Below are positions 44,080 through 52,899 of a stretch of DNA of 64,000 nucleotides, piece by piece. This DNA comes from Candidatus Omnitrophota bacterium. Lineage in GTDB: Bacteria > Hinthialibacterota > Hinthialibacteria > Hinthialibacterales > JAKPRU01. The stretch spans positions 22,477 to 86,476 of the forward strand of contig JAKQSI010000053.1 in assembly GCA_029570205.1 (NCBI GenBank), written 5' to 3'. The first letter of the stretch is position 1. Every line of letters begins with the position of its first letter. The translations under genes were made by a program, and so were the position numbers. The notes beneath the pieces were generated by a model, which was not told where the DNA came from, did no database searches, and saw only the letters and a list, made by a program, of their open reading frames with translations.

Positions 44080-44634
44080 TCAGTTCAACGGCGAGGCATC
44101 CCCGCCGTACTTGATGATCGCACCCCGGCTCAGAATACCGTTGCTGGAATCGTACATGGCATCGCGGAAGAACTTTGCGTTCCAATTGTTCGGGCCGCTG
44201 TACGCCCAGTCCAGGTGAGGCCCGTGACCGGTTTTGGCGGGGCCGATACTGCTGACCATGTAAGCGTGAGGCGGTTTCCACCCCCATCCCAGACTGTTGC
44301 TGGTGTACTCCCAGGAATTGGTTTGGCTGTCAGGATTGAAGGTTTTCGGATCGTCGTTTCCCTGAAAATAGTCTTTCGGCATGGATGTCAGGTATGGAAT
44401 CGGCGTGGTGAGTTGCACGATATCGGATGCACCCGCCATGGTTTTGACATACTTCCCATAATCGAGACGATACATCTCCAGGGCGGTGGTTGTTGCCTTC
44501 ATATCGGCCTCGACTCGCGCCAGAGCTGCCTTAATTCGAGCGTTCATGAAATTGGGGACCGCAATCGCCGCCAGGATGCCGATAATCGCGACGACAATCA
44601 AGAGCTCGATCAAAGTAAATGCGCGCGATCTCAT
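44080..44634 (-). CDS. Prepilin-like protein, copy 1
   Basis: 184 residues. MRSRAFTLIELLIVVAIIGI is a type IV prepilin/pseudopilin signal: basic leader ending at Ala, cleaved before the methylatable Phe-Thr-Leu-Ile-Glu. The segment EADMKATTTALEMYRLDYGKY and the Pro/Trp-rich remainder resemble GspG-like major pseudopilins. It would be processed by a PilD-type peptidase (not seen here) and built into a pilus or secretion pseudopilus. AAGGG lies nine bases before ATG 44634. It follows the paralogous gene at 44658 after 23 bases. Confidence 0.9.
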   Translation of the reverse strand: MRSRAFTLIELLIVVAIIGILAAIAVPNFMNARIKAALARVEADMKATTTALEMYRLDYGKYVKTMAGASDIVQLTTPIPYLTSMPKDYFQGNDDPKTFNPDSQTNSWEYTSNSLGWGWKPPHAYMVSSIGPAKTGHGPHLDWAYSGPNNWNAKFFRDAMYDSSNGILSRGAIIKYGGDASPLN

Positions 44635-44657
44635 CGGGCAAATCCCTTCTGACCGTA

Positions 44658-45215
44658 CTATCGAAGCGGCGAGACATCGCCGCCGTAGTGTACGATCGCT
44701 CCGGGGCTGATTAGCCCATTGGACATATCATAAACCTGGTCCCGGAAGAACTGCTTGTCCCAATTGTTGGGACCGGTAAATGCCCAGTCCAATTGAGCGC
44801 CGTTGCCCGCCCTCCCCGGGCCGAGACCGCCCAGCACATACGCATACGGCGGTTTGTTGCCCCAGCCCTGGTCGCTGCCGGTGTAATCCCAGGTATCGAG
44901 TCTGCTGTCGGGATTGATGTCTTTCCCTTTTTCCTCTTTTTTCAGGAAGAAGTCTCTCGGAACGGAGTTCATATAGGCCACGGGTGTGGTCAACTGCCAC
45001 AGCTCCGAGGCTCCTGCCATGGTGCGGATGTATCTACCGTTGTCCAGGCGATACATTTCCAGGGCATCGGTCGCCGCTTTCATATCCGCCTGGGCGCGTG
45101 TCACCGAGGCCTTGATCCGCGCATTCATGAAATTGGGAACCGCAATCGCCGCCAGGATGCCGATAATCGCCACCACGATCAAAAGTTCAATGAGCGTGAA
45201 AGCCCGCGTTCTCAT
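44658..45215 (-). CDS. Prepilin-like protein, copy 2
   Basis: 185 residues from ATG 45215, with GGAGG ten bases upstream; the open frame extends further but that part is non-coding. The signal MRTRAFTLIELLIVVAIIGI is nearly identical to copy 1, as are KASVTRAQADMKAATDALEMYRLDNGRY and the IVHYGGDVSPLR ending. The two proteins are a clear tandem duplication that has diverged mostly in the middle. Assembly peptidase, ATPase and secretin genes are absent from the window. Confidence 0.9.
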   Translation of the reverse strand: MRTRAFTLIELLIVVAIIGILAAIAVPNFMNARIKASVTRAQADMKAATDALEMYRLDNGRYIRTMAGASELWQLTTPVAYMNSVPRDFFLKKEEKGKDINPDSRLDTWDYTGSDQGWGNKPPYAYVLGGLGPGRAGNGAQLDWAFTGPNNWDKQFFRDQVYDMSNGLISPGAIVHYGGDVSPLR

Positions 45216-45477
45216 GCTGGACAAACCTCCGAAAGCCTGTCGGTTTTGTTTGTTCCCCCGCACGTCGAACCATGCCGGGAACAATTTATTCTTATCTAAG
45301 TATACCCAATGTTCGCACAAATGGAATACCCGGTCAATCGGAGAAAGTCCAAAATGGCCATTTTCTTTAAGAGAATTGTCGGATAAATAGTATGATGATA
45401 TCAGGGCTGTTGTTGCTATATGCAATACGAATCAGTCCGTAGGAACGACACATGTGCCCCGCCACCGGCCGCCTTCT

Positions 45478-46845
45478 CTATCGCCGTTTTTCCTTTTCTT
45501 CCAGCCAGCGGCGTTTTTTCTCCAGGTCCTCCAGGCGATTCCGTTCGATGGAGGTCAATGTCGGCATTTTCACAGGCTGTCGTGACTTTTCAATCTGCGC
45601 TTTGCACTCGAGCAGCGCTCGGTCGTTGGGGGCTTTTTTCAGCCCTTCGTTGATACATTTCTCGGCCTCGACCACATTGCCGCTGTTGAGCAAGGCCGTA
45701 CCCATATACCGGTAGTAATCCGTCCCACGACCACGGATATACTGTCCCGATGCCTTGAACGCCTCCACCGCGCCGGCCCAGTCTCGATTCTCATATCGAA
45801 GCATTCCGAGCAGATGCCAGGCCGAACGGTCTCCGGGATTCCGTTTCAGCCCTTCTTCCAGAAAAGAAAGCGCAAGATCCTTCCGTCCGTATGCGGCCAG
45901 CTGCGAACCAAGCTCGATATTTTCGGCAGGTGTCTTCCGTTCCCTGGAATACAGCGCGAGAAACGCCTGTGCCTGCTGCGGCGGGATCTTGGCGACTGTG
46001 TCCGCTATACTTAATGCCTGTTTCGATCCTTCTCTGTCTCCCTGAAGCGTCCGTGCCTGTGCCACCTGTCGATATCCGTCGGCATTCAGCGGATTGATCT
46101 TCAATGCCGTGTCCAGGTCCGTCAGCGCCGATGTCGCATCTCCCAGCGCCAGGGAGGCTTTGCTGCGTTCCAACAGGGCGTTCGGGTTGTTCGGATATGC
46201 CCGGAGAGTTTCATTCAACAGCGCCACCGCCTCTTTGTACCGGCCTTCCTGATTGTAGATGTTGGCCCGCAGCAACTTGGGTTCCCCCAGGTTCGGATAG
46301 CGGCGGATCAGGTTGTCCAGAACGGTTGCCGCGCGGGAATAGTCCTTCTCTTTCCAATAGAGTTCTGCAATCTGGTAAGGAATTCGGGGATCGTTGGGCA
46401 GCTGTTGTTGCACAATTTCCAGCTCTTTAATGGCGTTCATGCTCTGTCCCGCGCTTGCCAGGATGGATGCCAGCTCCATCCGATACCCGATTTGAGCAGG
46501 ACCCTCCGGCGCATGCTCTACACAGAATCGCAGCTGCTCAACCGCCTCGCGGCTTTCTGGATCGACTTTGCGCAGTGCCTGAGCAAGACGATACCGGGCC
46601 TCGATATATTCCGGGCTGGCAGAAACGACCTCACGGTAAGCCTGGGCCGCCACGACAAAATTTTTCTGCAGCTCGGCCTGTTGTCCTCTGAGGAACGAAC
46701 GGGTGACCGTTTCGAGTGTCGAGGAGGCCCGGGTTGCCTCCTGCACGGCTCCCGCCGCTGAACTCTGTTCGGCGCCCGATGCAATCCACGGATTTGATGC
46801 CAGTGCCGAGAGACTCAAAAGCAGCGCCGTAATTCCATTCATCAT
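45478..46845 (-). CDS. Exported TPR-repeat protein
   Basis: 455 residues. A signal peptide (LLLSLSALASNPWIASGA) precedes eight or more TPR units, such as QKNFVVAAQAYREVVSASPEYIEARY, KDYSRAATVLDNLIRRYPNLGEPK and GRYKEAVALLNETLRAYPNNPNA, and a charged coiled-coil tail (ERNRLEDLEKKRRWLEEKEKRR). AGGAA is seven bases from ATG 46845. It probably scaffolds an envelope complex; being just upstream, in transcription order, of the prepilin pair on the same strand makes a pilus or secretion role plausible. The partner is unknown. Confidence 0.82.
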   Translation of the reverse strand: MMNGITALLLSLSALASNPWIASGAEQSSAAGAVQEATRASSTLETVTRSFLRGQQAELQKNFVVAAQAYREVVSASPEYIEARYRLAQALRKVDPESREAVEQLRFCVEHAPEGPAQIGYRMELASILASAGQSMNAIKELEIVQQQLPNDPRIPYQIAELYWKEKDYSRAATVLDNLIRRYPNLGEPKLLRANIYNQEGRYKEAVALLNETLRAYPNNPNALLERSKASLALGDATSALTDLDTALKINPLNADGYRQVAQARTLQGDREGSKQALSIADTVAKIPPQQAQAFLALYSRERKTPAENIELGSQLAAYGRKDLALSFLEEGLKRNPGDRSAWHLLGMLRYENRDWAGAVEAFKASGQYIRGRGTDYYRYMGTALLNSGNVVEAEKCINEGLKKAPNDRALLECKAQIEKSRQPVKMPTLTSIERNRLEDLEKKRRWLEEKEKRR

Positions 46846-47155
46846 GATTCTATTCCTATTCCGATCACTATCATCTTATCCCCGTTCCGATCACCATCAT
46901 TGTATTCCCATTCCGAATCTCCCGGTTGTTTCTTCATGTATAGTGTATCAAAACCTTTCCTCCACATCACTGAAGAATTCCCCCGCTTTTTGATAAATTG
47001 ATCACACAGAGACCGATTGCTCTATGAGACCAAAACTCAAACCTCTCCCCCTCTCCGTCCTTGGAGAGGGGGCCGGGGTGTGAGGACAGATTGGGCGGTG
47101 AGAACGGTGCAGGGCGGTAAAGAGACAGACGCGGGCGGCAAGGAGAAATCCCGAA
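46846..47155. other. 310-base intergenic region with 26-bp direct repeat and hairpin
   Basis: A 26-base imperfect direct repeat (TTCCGATCACxATCATxxTAT) begins at 46859, 46885 and (partial) 46911, just upstream of the TPR gene. A stem CCCCCTCTCC/GGAGAGGGGG (47047-47056 and 47063-47072) with a GGCCGGGGTGTGAGG tail precedes panB. No gene is seen. Confidence 0.6.
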
Positions 47156-48037
47156 ATGCAAAAAGAACGCCGTGTTACAGTTCCAACTTTGCAGGAAATG
47201 AAAAAGCGTGGCGAGAAAATCGCCATGCTGACCGGATATGATTTTTTGACCGCTCAACTTCTGGATCGGGCAGGAGTTGATGTCATCCTGGTCGGCGATA
47301 CCCTGGGCATGGTTTTCCAGGGGCATGAGTCCACCCTACCGGTTACCGTGGATGAGGTGATTTACCATACCCGTGCTGTTCGGCGGGGGATCAGGTCCGC
47401 TCTGTTGGTGGCCGATCTGCCGTTCCTTTCCTACCAGGTTTCTATTGAGGAAGCGGTGCGCAATGCCGGGCGGATGCTCAAAGAAGGTGGCGCTGTTGCC
47501 GTAAAACTGGAGGGCGGCTCCACGGCGGTTCCGGTCATTTCGGCGCTGGTTCAGGCCGGAATCCCGGTAATGGGTCATGTCGGACTGGCTCCGCAGTCCT
47601 GCAACCTGATCGGCGGGCACAAGGTTCAGGGGAAAACCGTCGAAGATATCGAACAATTGCTTGAGGATGCTCAGGCTGTTGAGGATGCCGGTGCGTTCTC
47701 CATGGTGATCGAAGCGGTTCCCTGGCCCGTCGCGCGGGAAATCACAAGTTGTGTCACCATCCCCACGATCGGCATCGGCGCGGGGCCGTACTGCGATGGT
47801 CAGGTGCTGGTCACGCCGGATTTGTTGGGGCTGTTTACCGCTTTCAAACCGCATTTCGTGCGACGGTTTGCCCAGCTGGGCGATGAAACCCTCAAAGCCT
47901 TTGAGACTTATGTCTCCGAGGTCCGAACCGGCGGATTCCCGACTCTCGATGAGAGTTACTCCCTGGATGAATCGCTCCTGAAAGAATGGCAACAGATCAA
48001 CAGGGAAATCCCTATAGCGCCCGACAGGGAAGTCTGA
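47156..48037 (+). CDS. panB: 3-methyl-2-oxobutanoate hydroxymethyltransferase
   Basis: 293 residues with AAGGAG ten bases upstream. Landmarks are MLTGYDFLTAQLLDRAGVDVILVGDTLGMV, VADLPFLSY, VKLEGG (the three Mg-ligand regions), GHVGLAPQS, FSMVIEAVP with the catalytic Glu, and IGIGAGPYCDGQVLVTPDLLG. It adds a hydroxymethyl group to 2-oxoisovalerate from methylene-tetrahydrofolate, the first step to pantothenate and CoA. panC and panD are not adjacent. The C-terminus is longer than E. coli's by about 20 residues. Confidence 0.97.
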   Translation: MQKERRVTVPTLQEMKKRGEKIAMLTGYDFLTAQLLDRAGVDVILVGDTLGMVFQGHESTLPVTVDEVIYHTRAVRRGIRSALLVADLPFLSYQVSIEEAVRNAGRMLKEGGAVAVKLEGGSTAVPVISALVQAGIPVMGHVGLAPQSCNLIGGHKVQGKTVEDIEQLLEDAQAVEDAGAFSMVIEAVPWPVAREITSCVTIPTIGIGAGPYCDGQVLVTPDLLGLFTAFKPHFVRRFAQLGDETLKAFETYVSEVRTGGFPTLDESYSLDESLLKEWQQINREIPIAPDREV

Positions 48038-48120
48038 CAGACCTGTCATACCTTACAAGGACCGCGCGGACCTTTTCCCCGAAAAATGAAGAATGTAGAA
48101 AGGGGGGTCCGGTCCCACGC

Positions 48121-49515
48121 TCACCACCCATATCTCTCCGGTCCCCAGTCTTTGCGCACAAGCTCCTGCTTGACATAGATCAGCGAATTGTTGGGTACAT
48201 CTTCCTGGAGGATCACCCCGGCCCCAATCAGGCTGTACGGTCCCACTTTCACACCCGGCATGAGAATCGCATTTACCCCTGTTCGTACATAATCCCCCAG
48301 GTAGGAGGCATTAGCCCCGTATGTCGGTATCTCACGCCGTCCGCGAACACGATGAATCGTCTCCTGATCGTCAAACCGCAATGTCCCGCACACCGTGGCC
48401 GCGCCCAAATCCGACGAGCGACCGATCACCCCCCAGTATTCGCCATAATGATACGAATACGCTCCATCCATCAACACACCGGCAAACTCGGCGCAATGCC
48501 CCACCACACACTCATGCCCGATCATTGTGTGGTCTCCGATCTGGCAGTATTCGCGAATCTTGCAGTTGTCCCCGATGCTGCTTTTTGCGTAGATAATTGC
48601 TCCGTCTATAATCTGCGTGTTCTTTCCAATCCAGCAATCGCCTTTGATTTTGACACCGCGCCCGATCACGCTGCCCTCGCCGACTGCAATGTGCCCGTCG
48701 ATCTCGGCGTCGGGATGGACTATGGCGCTCGGATGGATGTCATTTTCTTTCAGTTGCTCGGATGCGTAGTCCAGCCAGGCACGGTTCGCCGTCAGGATAT
48801 GCCACGGTTTATCCAGATCGATGATGGGGCCGACTGCCTTCAACGTATGCACGTTCCCGCCGTCTTTTCGGTACGACTCAATGGACTGTGCCAGTTCCCC
48901 TTCAAGAGGCGGCATGACCCCCACTTCCACACTCGTCATCAGGCCGGGATTCCGTTTCACATAATCCTCAAATGATTTCGGGAACACCGCAATTCCGCAA
49001 TATCGCATACATTCCTCTCGCGGGTGTCCGGCAATCCGCACCGCTTTTCCATCCTGCACATAAACGCCGATCCCCGCTTGTTGTTCCTCGCCGTTCCAAC
49101 CGGAGACCAGCAGGCTGATATCTTTCGGATGCCTTTCATGGAAACCCAGTAATGCCTGCAAATCCGCCGGGGTTACCAGCATATCGCCATACACTACAAG
49201 CGCCTGCTGTGCCACCATAACCGAGAATGCGCGCAACAGCGCATCCGCTGTCCCGACAGGCTTGGGTTGGTCGACACAGGTGATATTCTTGTGCCGAGCG
49301 GTCACTTCCCTCACCTGTCCGCACAAATGCCCGCAGACAACAATGATCTCGTCGATGTCCATCTGTCTGAGGTGCTCGATCGTCCGATCCAGCAGAGGCC
49401 GATTCGCAATAGGCAGGCCGGCTTTCGGATGCGTGTCTCCATAAGGCCACATCTTCTTGCCTTGTCCGGCAGCGAGAATCACGGCGGCGGTGTTCATTCT
49501 TTTTGAGTTTCCCAT
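48121..49515 (-). CDS. Sugar-phosphate nucleotidyltransferase with C-terminal left-handed beta-helix
   Basis: 464 residues. The N-terminal part has AAVILAAGQGKKMWPYGDTHPKAGLPIANRPLLDR and VVCGHLCGQV (nucleotidyltransferase signature), GTADALL and VVYGDMLVTP. From about residue 255 hexapeptide repeats form a left-handed helix (IDGHIAVGEGSVIGRGVKIKG, SIGDNCKIREYCQIGD, YVRTGVNAILMPGVKVG). The architecture is GlmU-like or that of a GDP-mannose or glucose-1-phosphate nucleotidyltransferase with acyltransferase tail. Which sugar it activates is uncertain. Alternate ATG at 49497 lacks a site too. Confidence 0.88.
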   Translation of the reverse strand: MGNSKRMNTAAVILAAGQGKKMWPYGDTHPKAGLPIANRPLLDRTIEHLRQMDIDEIIVVCGHLCGQVREVTARHKNITCVDQPKPVGTADALLRAFSVMVAQQALVVYGDMLVTPADLQALLGFHERHPKDISLLVSGWNGEEQQAGIGVYVQDGKAVRIAGHPREECMRYCGIAVFPKSFEDYVKRNPGLMTSVEVGVMPPLEGELAQSIESYRKDGGNVHTLKAVGPIIDLDKPWHILTANRAWLDYASEQLKENDIHPSAIVHPDAEIDGHIAVGEGSVIGRGVKIKGDCWIGKNTQIIDGAIIYAKSSIGDNCKIREYCQIGDHTMIGHECVVGHCAEFAGVLMDGAYSYHYGEYWGVIGRSSDLGAATVCGTLRFDDQETIHRVRGRREIPTYGANASYLGDYVRTGVNAILMPGVKVGPYSLIGAGVILQEDVPNNSLIYVKQELVRKDWGPERYGW

Positions 49516-49638
49516 TTCTCTCTGAAGAATTATGAATCCAGAAGCGAACGCAGCGTGGGTTTAACCCCGTCTGCGCAGAGTGATCCACCGGGGGTTTCTA
49601 ATCCCCATCGGCCCCATTCGTCCTATTCCCTTTTTCCT

Positions 49639-50880
49639 CTACTCCGCTACGCCCCTCAATTCCCCGATATTCGCTTTAATCTTCGCAACCGCCTCCGCAA
49701 TATCGTCCATATCGGATTGCTCGCCGATCAGCATATTCTGTGTGAGCCACACCGCCTCCTCCCGGCAAACTCGTTCGCACACCGGGCAGCTGACCTTTGA
49801 ATAGTCCATATATCGCGCGCTTACCTTGTTCAATGCGGGCCAGCTCTCATCCAAATGCTGAAACAGGGGAAGCTTGTATAGCGGCACATATCCCTCGGAA
49901 CAGGGAACTCCTTCTGCTTGAAGCGCCTTCAGGAACACACTTCGGCTCACTCCGCCGAATTCCTGTGAATTGAACCGGAAGATATACAGATGGTAGGCGT
50001 GACGGGTTGCGCCGGGAGTCATCACCGTCGGTTCCACGCCGCCGATCTCACGCAGTCGGCTGTCCAGGTAAGCGGCATTCTTCTCGCGCCGGACACAGTA
50101 TTCCTCCACACGATCCAGCTGCACGATCAGCACAGCCGCCTGGAACGCGGACAGGCGATGATTCCCCGACATGTTGTGATGTTCATACCATTTGCCTGTG
50201 CGGACTCGCCCGCAGTTCTGAAACGAGAACAACCGGTCGAATATCTTCTCATCATGGGTCGCCGTCGCGCCGCCCTCGCCGCTCGTGACATTCTTCGATG
50301 ATTGGAACGACCATGTTCCCACATCCCCGATAGTCCCCGCCATCTTGCCTGCCCATCTCGCGCCGTGCGCCTGCGCACTGTCTTCCAGCACGCGCAGGTT
50401 GTGTTTCTTCGCAATACGCATAATCCGATCCATATCGGCAGGATTCCCCGCAATATGCACCGGGATGATGGCCCGCGTCCGGTCCGTGATCGCCTCTTCG
50501 ATCTTGTCGGGGTCTATGTTGTACGTGTCGGGGTCGATATCCACAAAAATCGGCACGGCATTCACCGCCAGGGTGGCGGTCGATGTCGCCATGAACGTAT
50601 ACGGTGGGAGGAGAACCTCCTCTCCGGCTCGAATCCCCAATGCCTGCAAGCCGATCGAAATCGCATCGGTCCCGTTTGTGCAGGAAATCGCGTATTTCAC
50701 GCCGAGAAACTCCGCGAATTTCTTGTCGAATTCCGCCACGGCCCGCGACCCGATTCCCCATTCCCCGCTGCGCACAACATCCATCAGCGCCTCTTCTTCG
50801 CGGATGTCTCGAACAGGCCACTTCGGAAACTCACGAGTCCGCACCGGCGTTCCGCCGCACACTGCCAATTTCGCCATCAT
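49639..50880 (-). CDS. DegT/DnrJ/EryC1/StrS-family aminotransferase
   Basis: 413 residues from ATG 50880, preceded by GAAGGAGG six bases away. Landmarks are VRSGEWGIGSRAVAEFDKKFAEFLGVKYAISCTNGTDAI, EVLLPPYTFMATSTA, PVHIAGNPADM, LEDSAQAHGA and the PLP-lysine region SFQSSKNVTSGEGG. The enzyme transfers an amino group to a keto-sugar or a related keto-acid. The LAVCGGTPVRTREFPKWP start is common in the environmental subgroup near AHBA-synthase. It lies 120 bases from the nucleotidyltransferase on the same strand, so both may serve an amino-sugar route. Confidence 0.92.
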   Translation of the reverse strand: MMAKLAVCGGTPVRTREFPKWPVRDIREEEALMDVVRSGEWGIGSRAVAEFDKKFAEFLGVKYAISCTNGTDAISIGLQALGIRAGEEVLLPPYTFMATSTATLAVNAVPIFVDIDPDTYNIDPDKIEEAITDRTRAIIPVHIAGNPADMDRIMRIAKKHNLRVLEDSAQAHGARWAGKMAGTIGDVGTWSFQSSKNVTSGEGGATATHDEKIFDRLFSFQNCGRVRTGKWYEHHNMSGNHRLSAFQAAVLIVQLDRVEEYCVRREKNAAYLDSRLREIGGVEPTVMTPGATRHAYHLYIFRFNSQEFGGVSRSVFLKALQAEGVPCSEGYVPLYKLPLFQHLDESWPALNKVSARYMDYSKVSCPVCERVCREEAVWLTQNMLIGEQSDMDDIAEAVAKIKANIGELRGVAE

Positions 50881-51133
50881 AAACAACCTCCTTCGGATGG
50901 TTCCTTATTTCGTAGGGTGGGTTCAAGCCCGTCTGCCGGCTAACCCACCGGATATCGCCGTCTTGGGTTGGTGGGCTACCGCTTCGCGGTTGAGCCACAC
51001 CCTGCACCTGCCTGACCCGCTCTCCCTCTGGGTGAGGGCCTTTCCGGGTGGCGCCGGCATCTTGCCGGTGTTTTCCCACAATCCCTCTCCGACCCCCTCC
51101 GTAATGTTTAATTCTTAATTCCTAATTCGTAAT
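50881..51133. other. Intergenic region with GC-rich palindromic fragments
   Basis: 253 bases. It includes GGTGGGTT...AACCCACC (about 50915-50953) and GGTTGGTGGGCTACC-type fragments, plus GCGCCGGCATCTTGCCGGTG at 51051-51070, almost the same as the piece at 42033-42052. These look like dispersed intergenic repeats. No gene is seen. Confidence 0.5.
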
Positions 51134-52000
51134 TCATTCCTTCAATGCCCCCGCCGTCAGCCCCTCAACGATCTGCCGCTGGAATATCAGGTAAATTGCA
51201 ATCATCGGGATGGTTGTTATGGTCAATCCGCATAAAAGATAATGATACTCCACTTTGTGGTATCCATAGAAGGCCAAAAGCCCCAGCGGAAGTGTCTTGA
51301 GAGATTCAGATTCAATGAAAATCAATGCCAGAAGGAATTCGTTCCAGGCTCCCAGCGCGGTGAAAATCCCCACCGTGGCAAGCGCAGGCGTGATGAGCGG
51401 GACGATGATTCGTCCGAATACCCCCCAACTCGTACACCCGTCAATAATCGCGCTCTCGTCCAGATCGCGGGGCAGATTCACCATGAATGCCCGAAGGATG
51501 TAGATCGACAGCGGCAGCGCCGTCCCGCTGTATGCCAGGATCAGGCACCAGCGCGTATCCAGCAGGTTCAGCTCCCGGAACTCAAGAAACAGCGGGATCA
51601 GAAAGGCTTCCGTCGGTATAATCAACCCGATCAGGAAAATGGTGAAAATCGTATCTCTTCCCGGAAACCAGAGTCGCGAAAAGGCATAAGCCGCCATGCT
51701 GGAACAAACCAATACGATAATCAGCGTCGCAAAAGTAACCGCCACGCTGTTCCATACGTAGGTCCCGATATTCCCCTTAGTCCAGGTATAAGCGTACTGA
51801 GCGGCTATGCGCGACAAATCCCAGTCTTTCGGCAATCCCCAGGGATTCAGCATGATTTCATAGCTCGTTGCCTTGAATGAGGAGTAAGTCATCCAGATCA
51901 GCGGAAAGAACATTGCCGCGCTGACCGCAATCAGAAAAGCATATAGCCCCAGCGCCGGCAGGGAGAATTGGAACGGACGGGATGCGGAGGTCTCGGACAT
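51134..52000 (-). CDS. Sugar ABC importer permease, MalG-like
   Basis: 288 residues, six helices. The cytoplasmic ATPase-contact loop is ESAIIDGCTSWGVFGRIIVPLITPALATV, the EAA-type motif (E-x-A-x-x-D-G) of the CUT1 class. The ending VEGLTAGALKE is typical. The start overlaps the MalF-like gene's stop (TGATG). CUT1 importers take up di- or oligosaccharides; no ATPase gene is adjacent, so a shared MsmK/UgpC-like ATPase from elsewhere is likely. Confidence 0.93.
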   Translation of the reverse strand: MSETSASRPFQFSLPALGLYAFLIAVSAAMFFPLIWMTYSSFKATSYEIMLNPWGLPKDWDLSRIAAQYAYTWTKGNIGTYVWNSVAVTFATLIIVLVCSSMAAYAFSRLWFPGRDTIFTIFLIGLIIPTEAFLIPLFLEFRELNLLDTRWCLILAYSGTALPLSIYILRAFMVNLPRDLDESAIIDGCTSWGVFGRIIVPLITPALATVGIFTALGAWNEFLLALIFIESESLKTLPLGLLAFYGYHKVEYHYLLCGLTITTIPMIAIYLIFQRQIVEGLTAGALKE

Positions 52001-52899
52001 CAGAACTCAATCACCTCCCGCCGATACTGGTAAATCTGGTAGATCAGCGTCAACAGGAAAACCAGCGCCGTCATGATCACTGCCAGCGCGCTTCCATAGC
52101 CGAGGTGGTCGAAATCGAATGCCTCCCGAACCAACCAGGTTGCCACCATTTCGCTGTAATGGTCCGGCCCGCCGTCCGGTGTCATCACATAGAACAGGTC
52201 GAATGCTCGAAATGCCCCTGTCGAGCAAATCAGAATACACACAGCCATCACTTCCCTGAGCAATGGGATATTGACGTGGCGAATACACTGGAACTCCGAG
52301 GCCCCGTCAATTCGCGCGCTTTCTACCAGGGATACAGGAATCCGCTGAAGCCCCGCATAAAACAGCATCATGTAAAATCCCGCGTAAATCCACCCGGACA
52401 CCACGCAAACCGCCGGCAACGCGGTATACGGATGCGCCAGCCAGGGCCACATCAGGTTCTCGAAACCCGCGCTCCTGAGCAGCTGATTCAGAATCCCATA
52501 CATGGGGTGATATACGAACTTCCAGATCAATCCCACCACAACAAGCGAAAGCATCATGGGAGTGAAAAAAAGGACTCGAAAGAGATGAAATCCGGGATAT
52601 CTCATGTTCACAATCAATGCCACCACGAGACCGAACAGAACTTCCACAATCAGCGTGGCAAACAGATAGCCGAAATTATTCGCGATGGACAGGAGAAACA
52701 CATCGTCCCGAAACAGCGCGTCCGTATAGTTCCACAGTCCCACCCATTGCCATCCCAACCCCGTGCGAATCTCCATGAAACTGCACACACCGGTCCCGAT
52801 TGTGGGAAGGAGAACAGTTCCCGCGAACAGCACAAACGCCGGAAGAACAAACAAAACCGGAGTCACCCAACCACGGAACGGAACCGTTCGCTGTCTCAT
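52000..52899 (-). CDS. Sugar ABC importer permease, MalF-like
   Basis: 299 residues, six helices. The EAA-type loop is LVESARIDGASEFQCIRHVNIPLLREV. A periplasmic region precedes FHLFRVLFFTPMMLSLVVVGLIW. It starts within the stop of the solute-binding protein gene (ATGA) and overlaps the MalG-like gene. It should form the heterodimeric channel with it in the inner membrane. Confidence 0.93.
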   Translation of the reverse strand: MRQRTVPFRGWVTPVLFVLPAFVLFAGTVLLPTIGTGVCSFMEIRTGLGWQWVGLWNYTDALFRDDVFLLSIANNFGYLFATLIVEVLFGLVVALIVNMRYPGFHLFRVLFFTPMMLSLVVVGLIWKFVYHPMYGILNQLLRSAGFENLMWPWLAHPYTALPAVCVVSGWIYAGFYMMLFYAGLQRIPVSLVESARIDGASEFQCIRHVNIPLLREVMAVCILICSTGAFRAFDLFYVMTPDGGPDHYSEMVATWLVREAFDFDHLGYGSALAVIMTALVFLLTLIYQIYQYRREVIEF

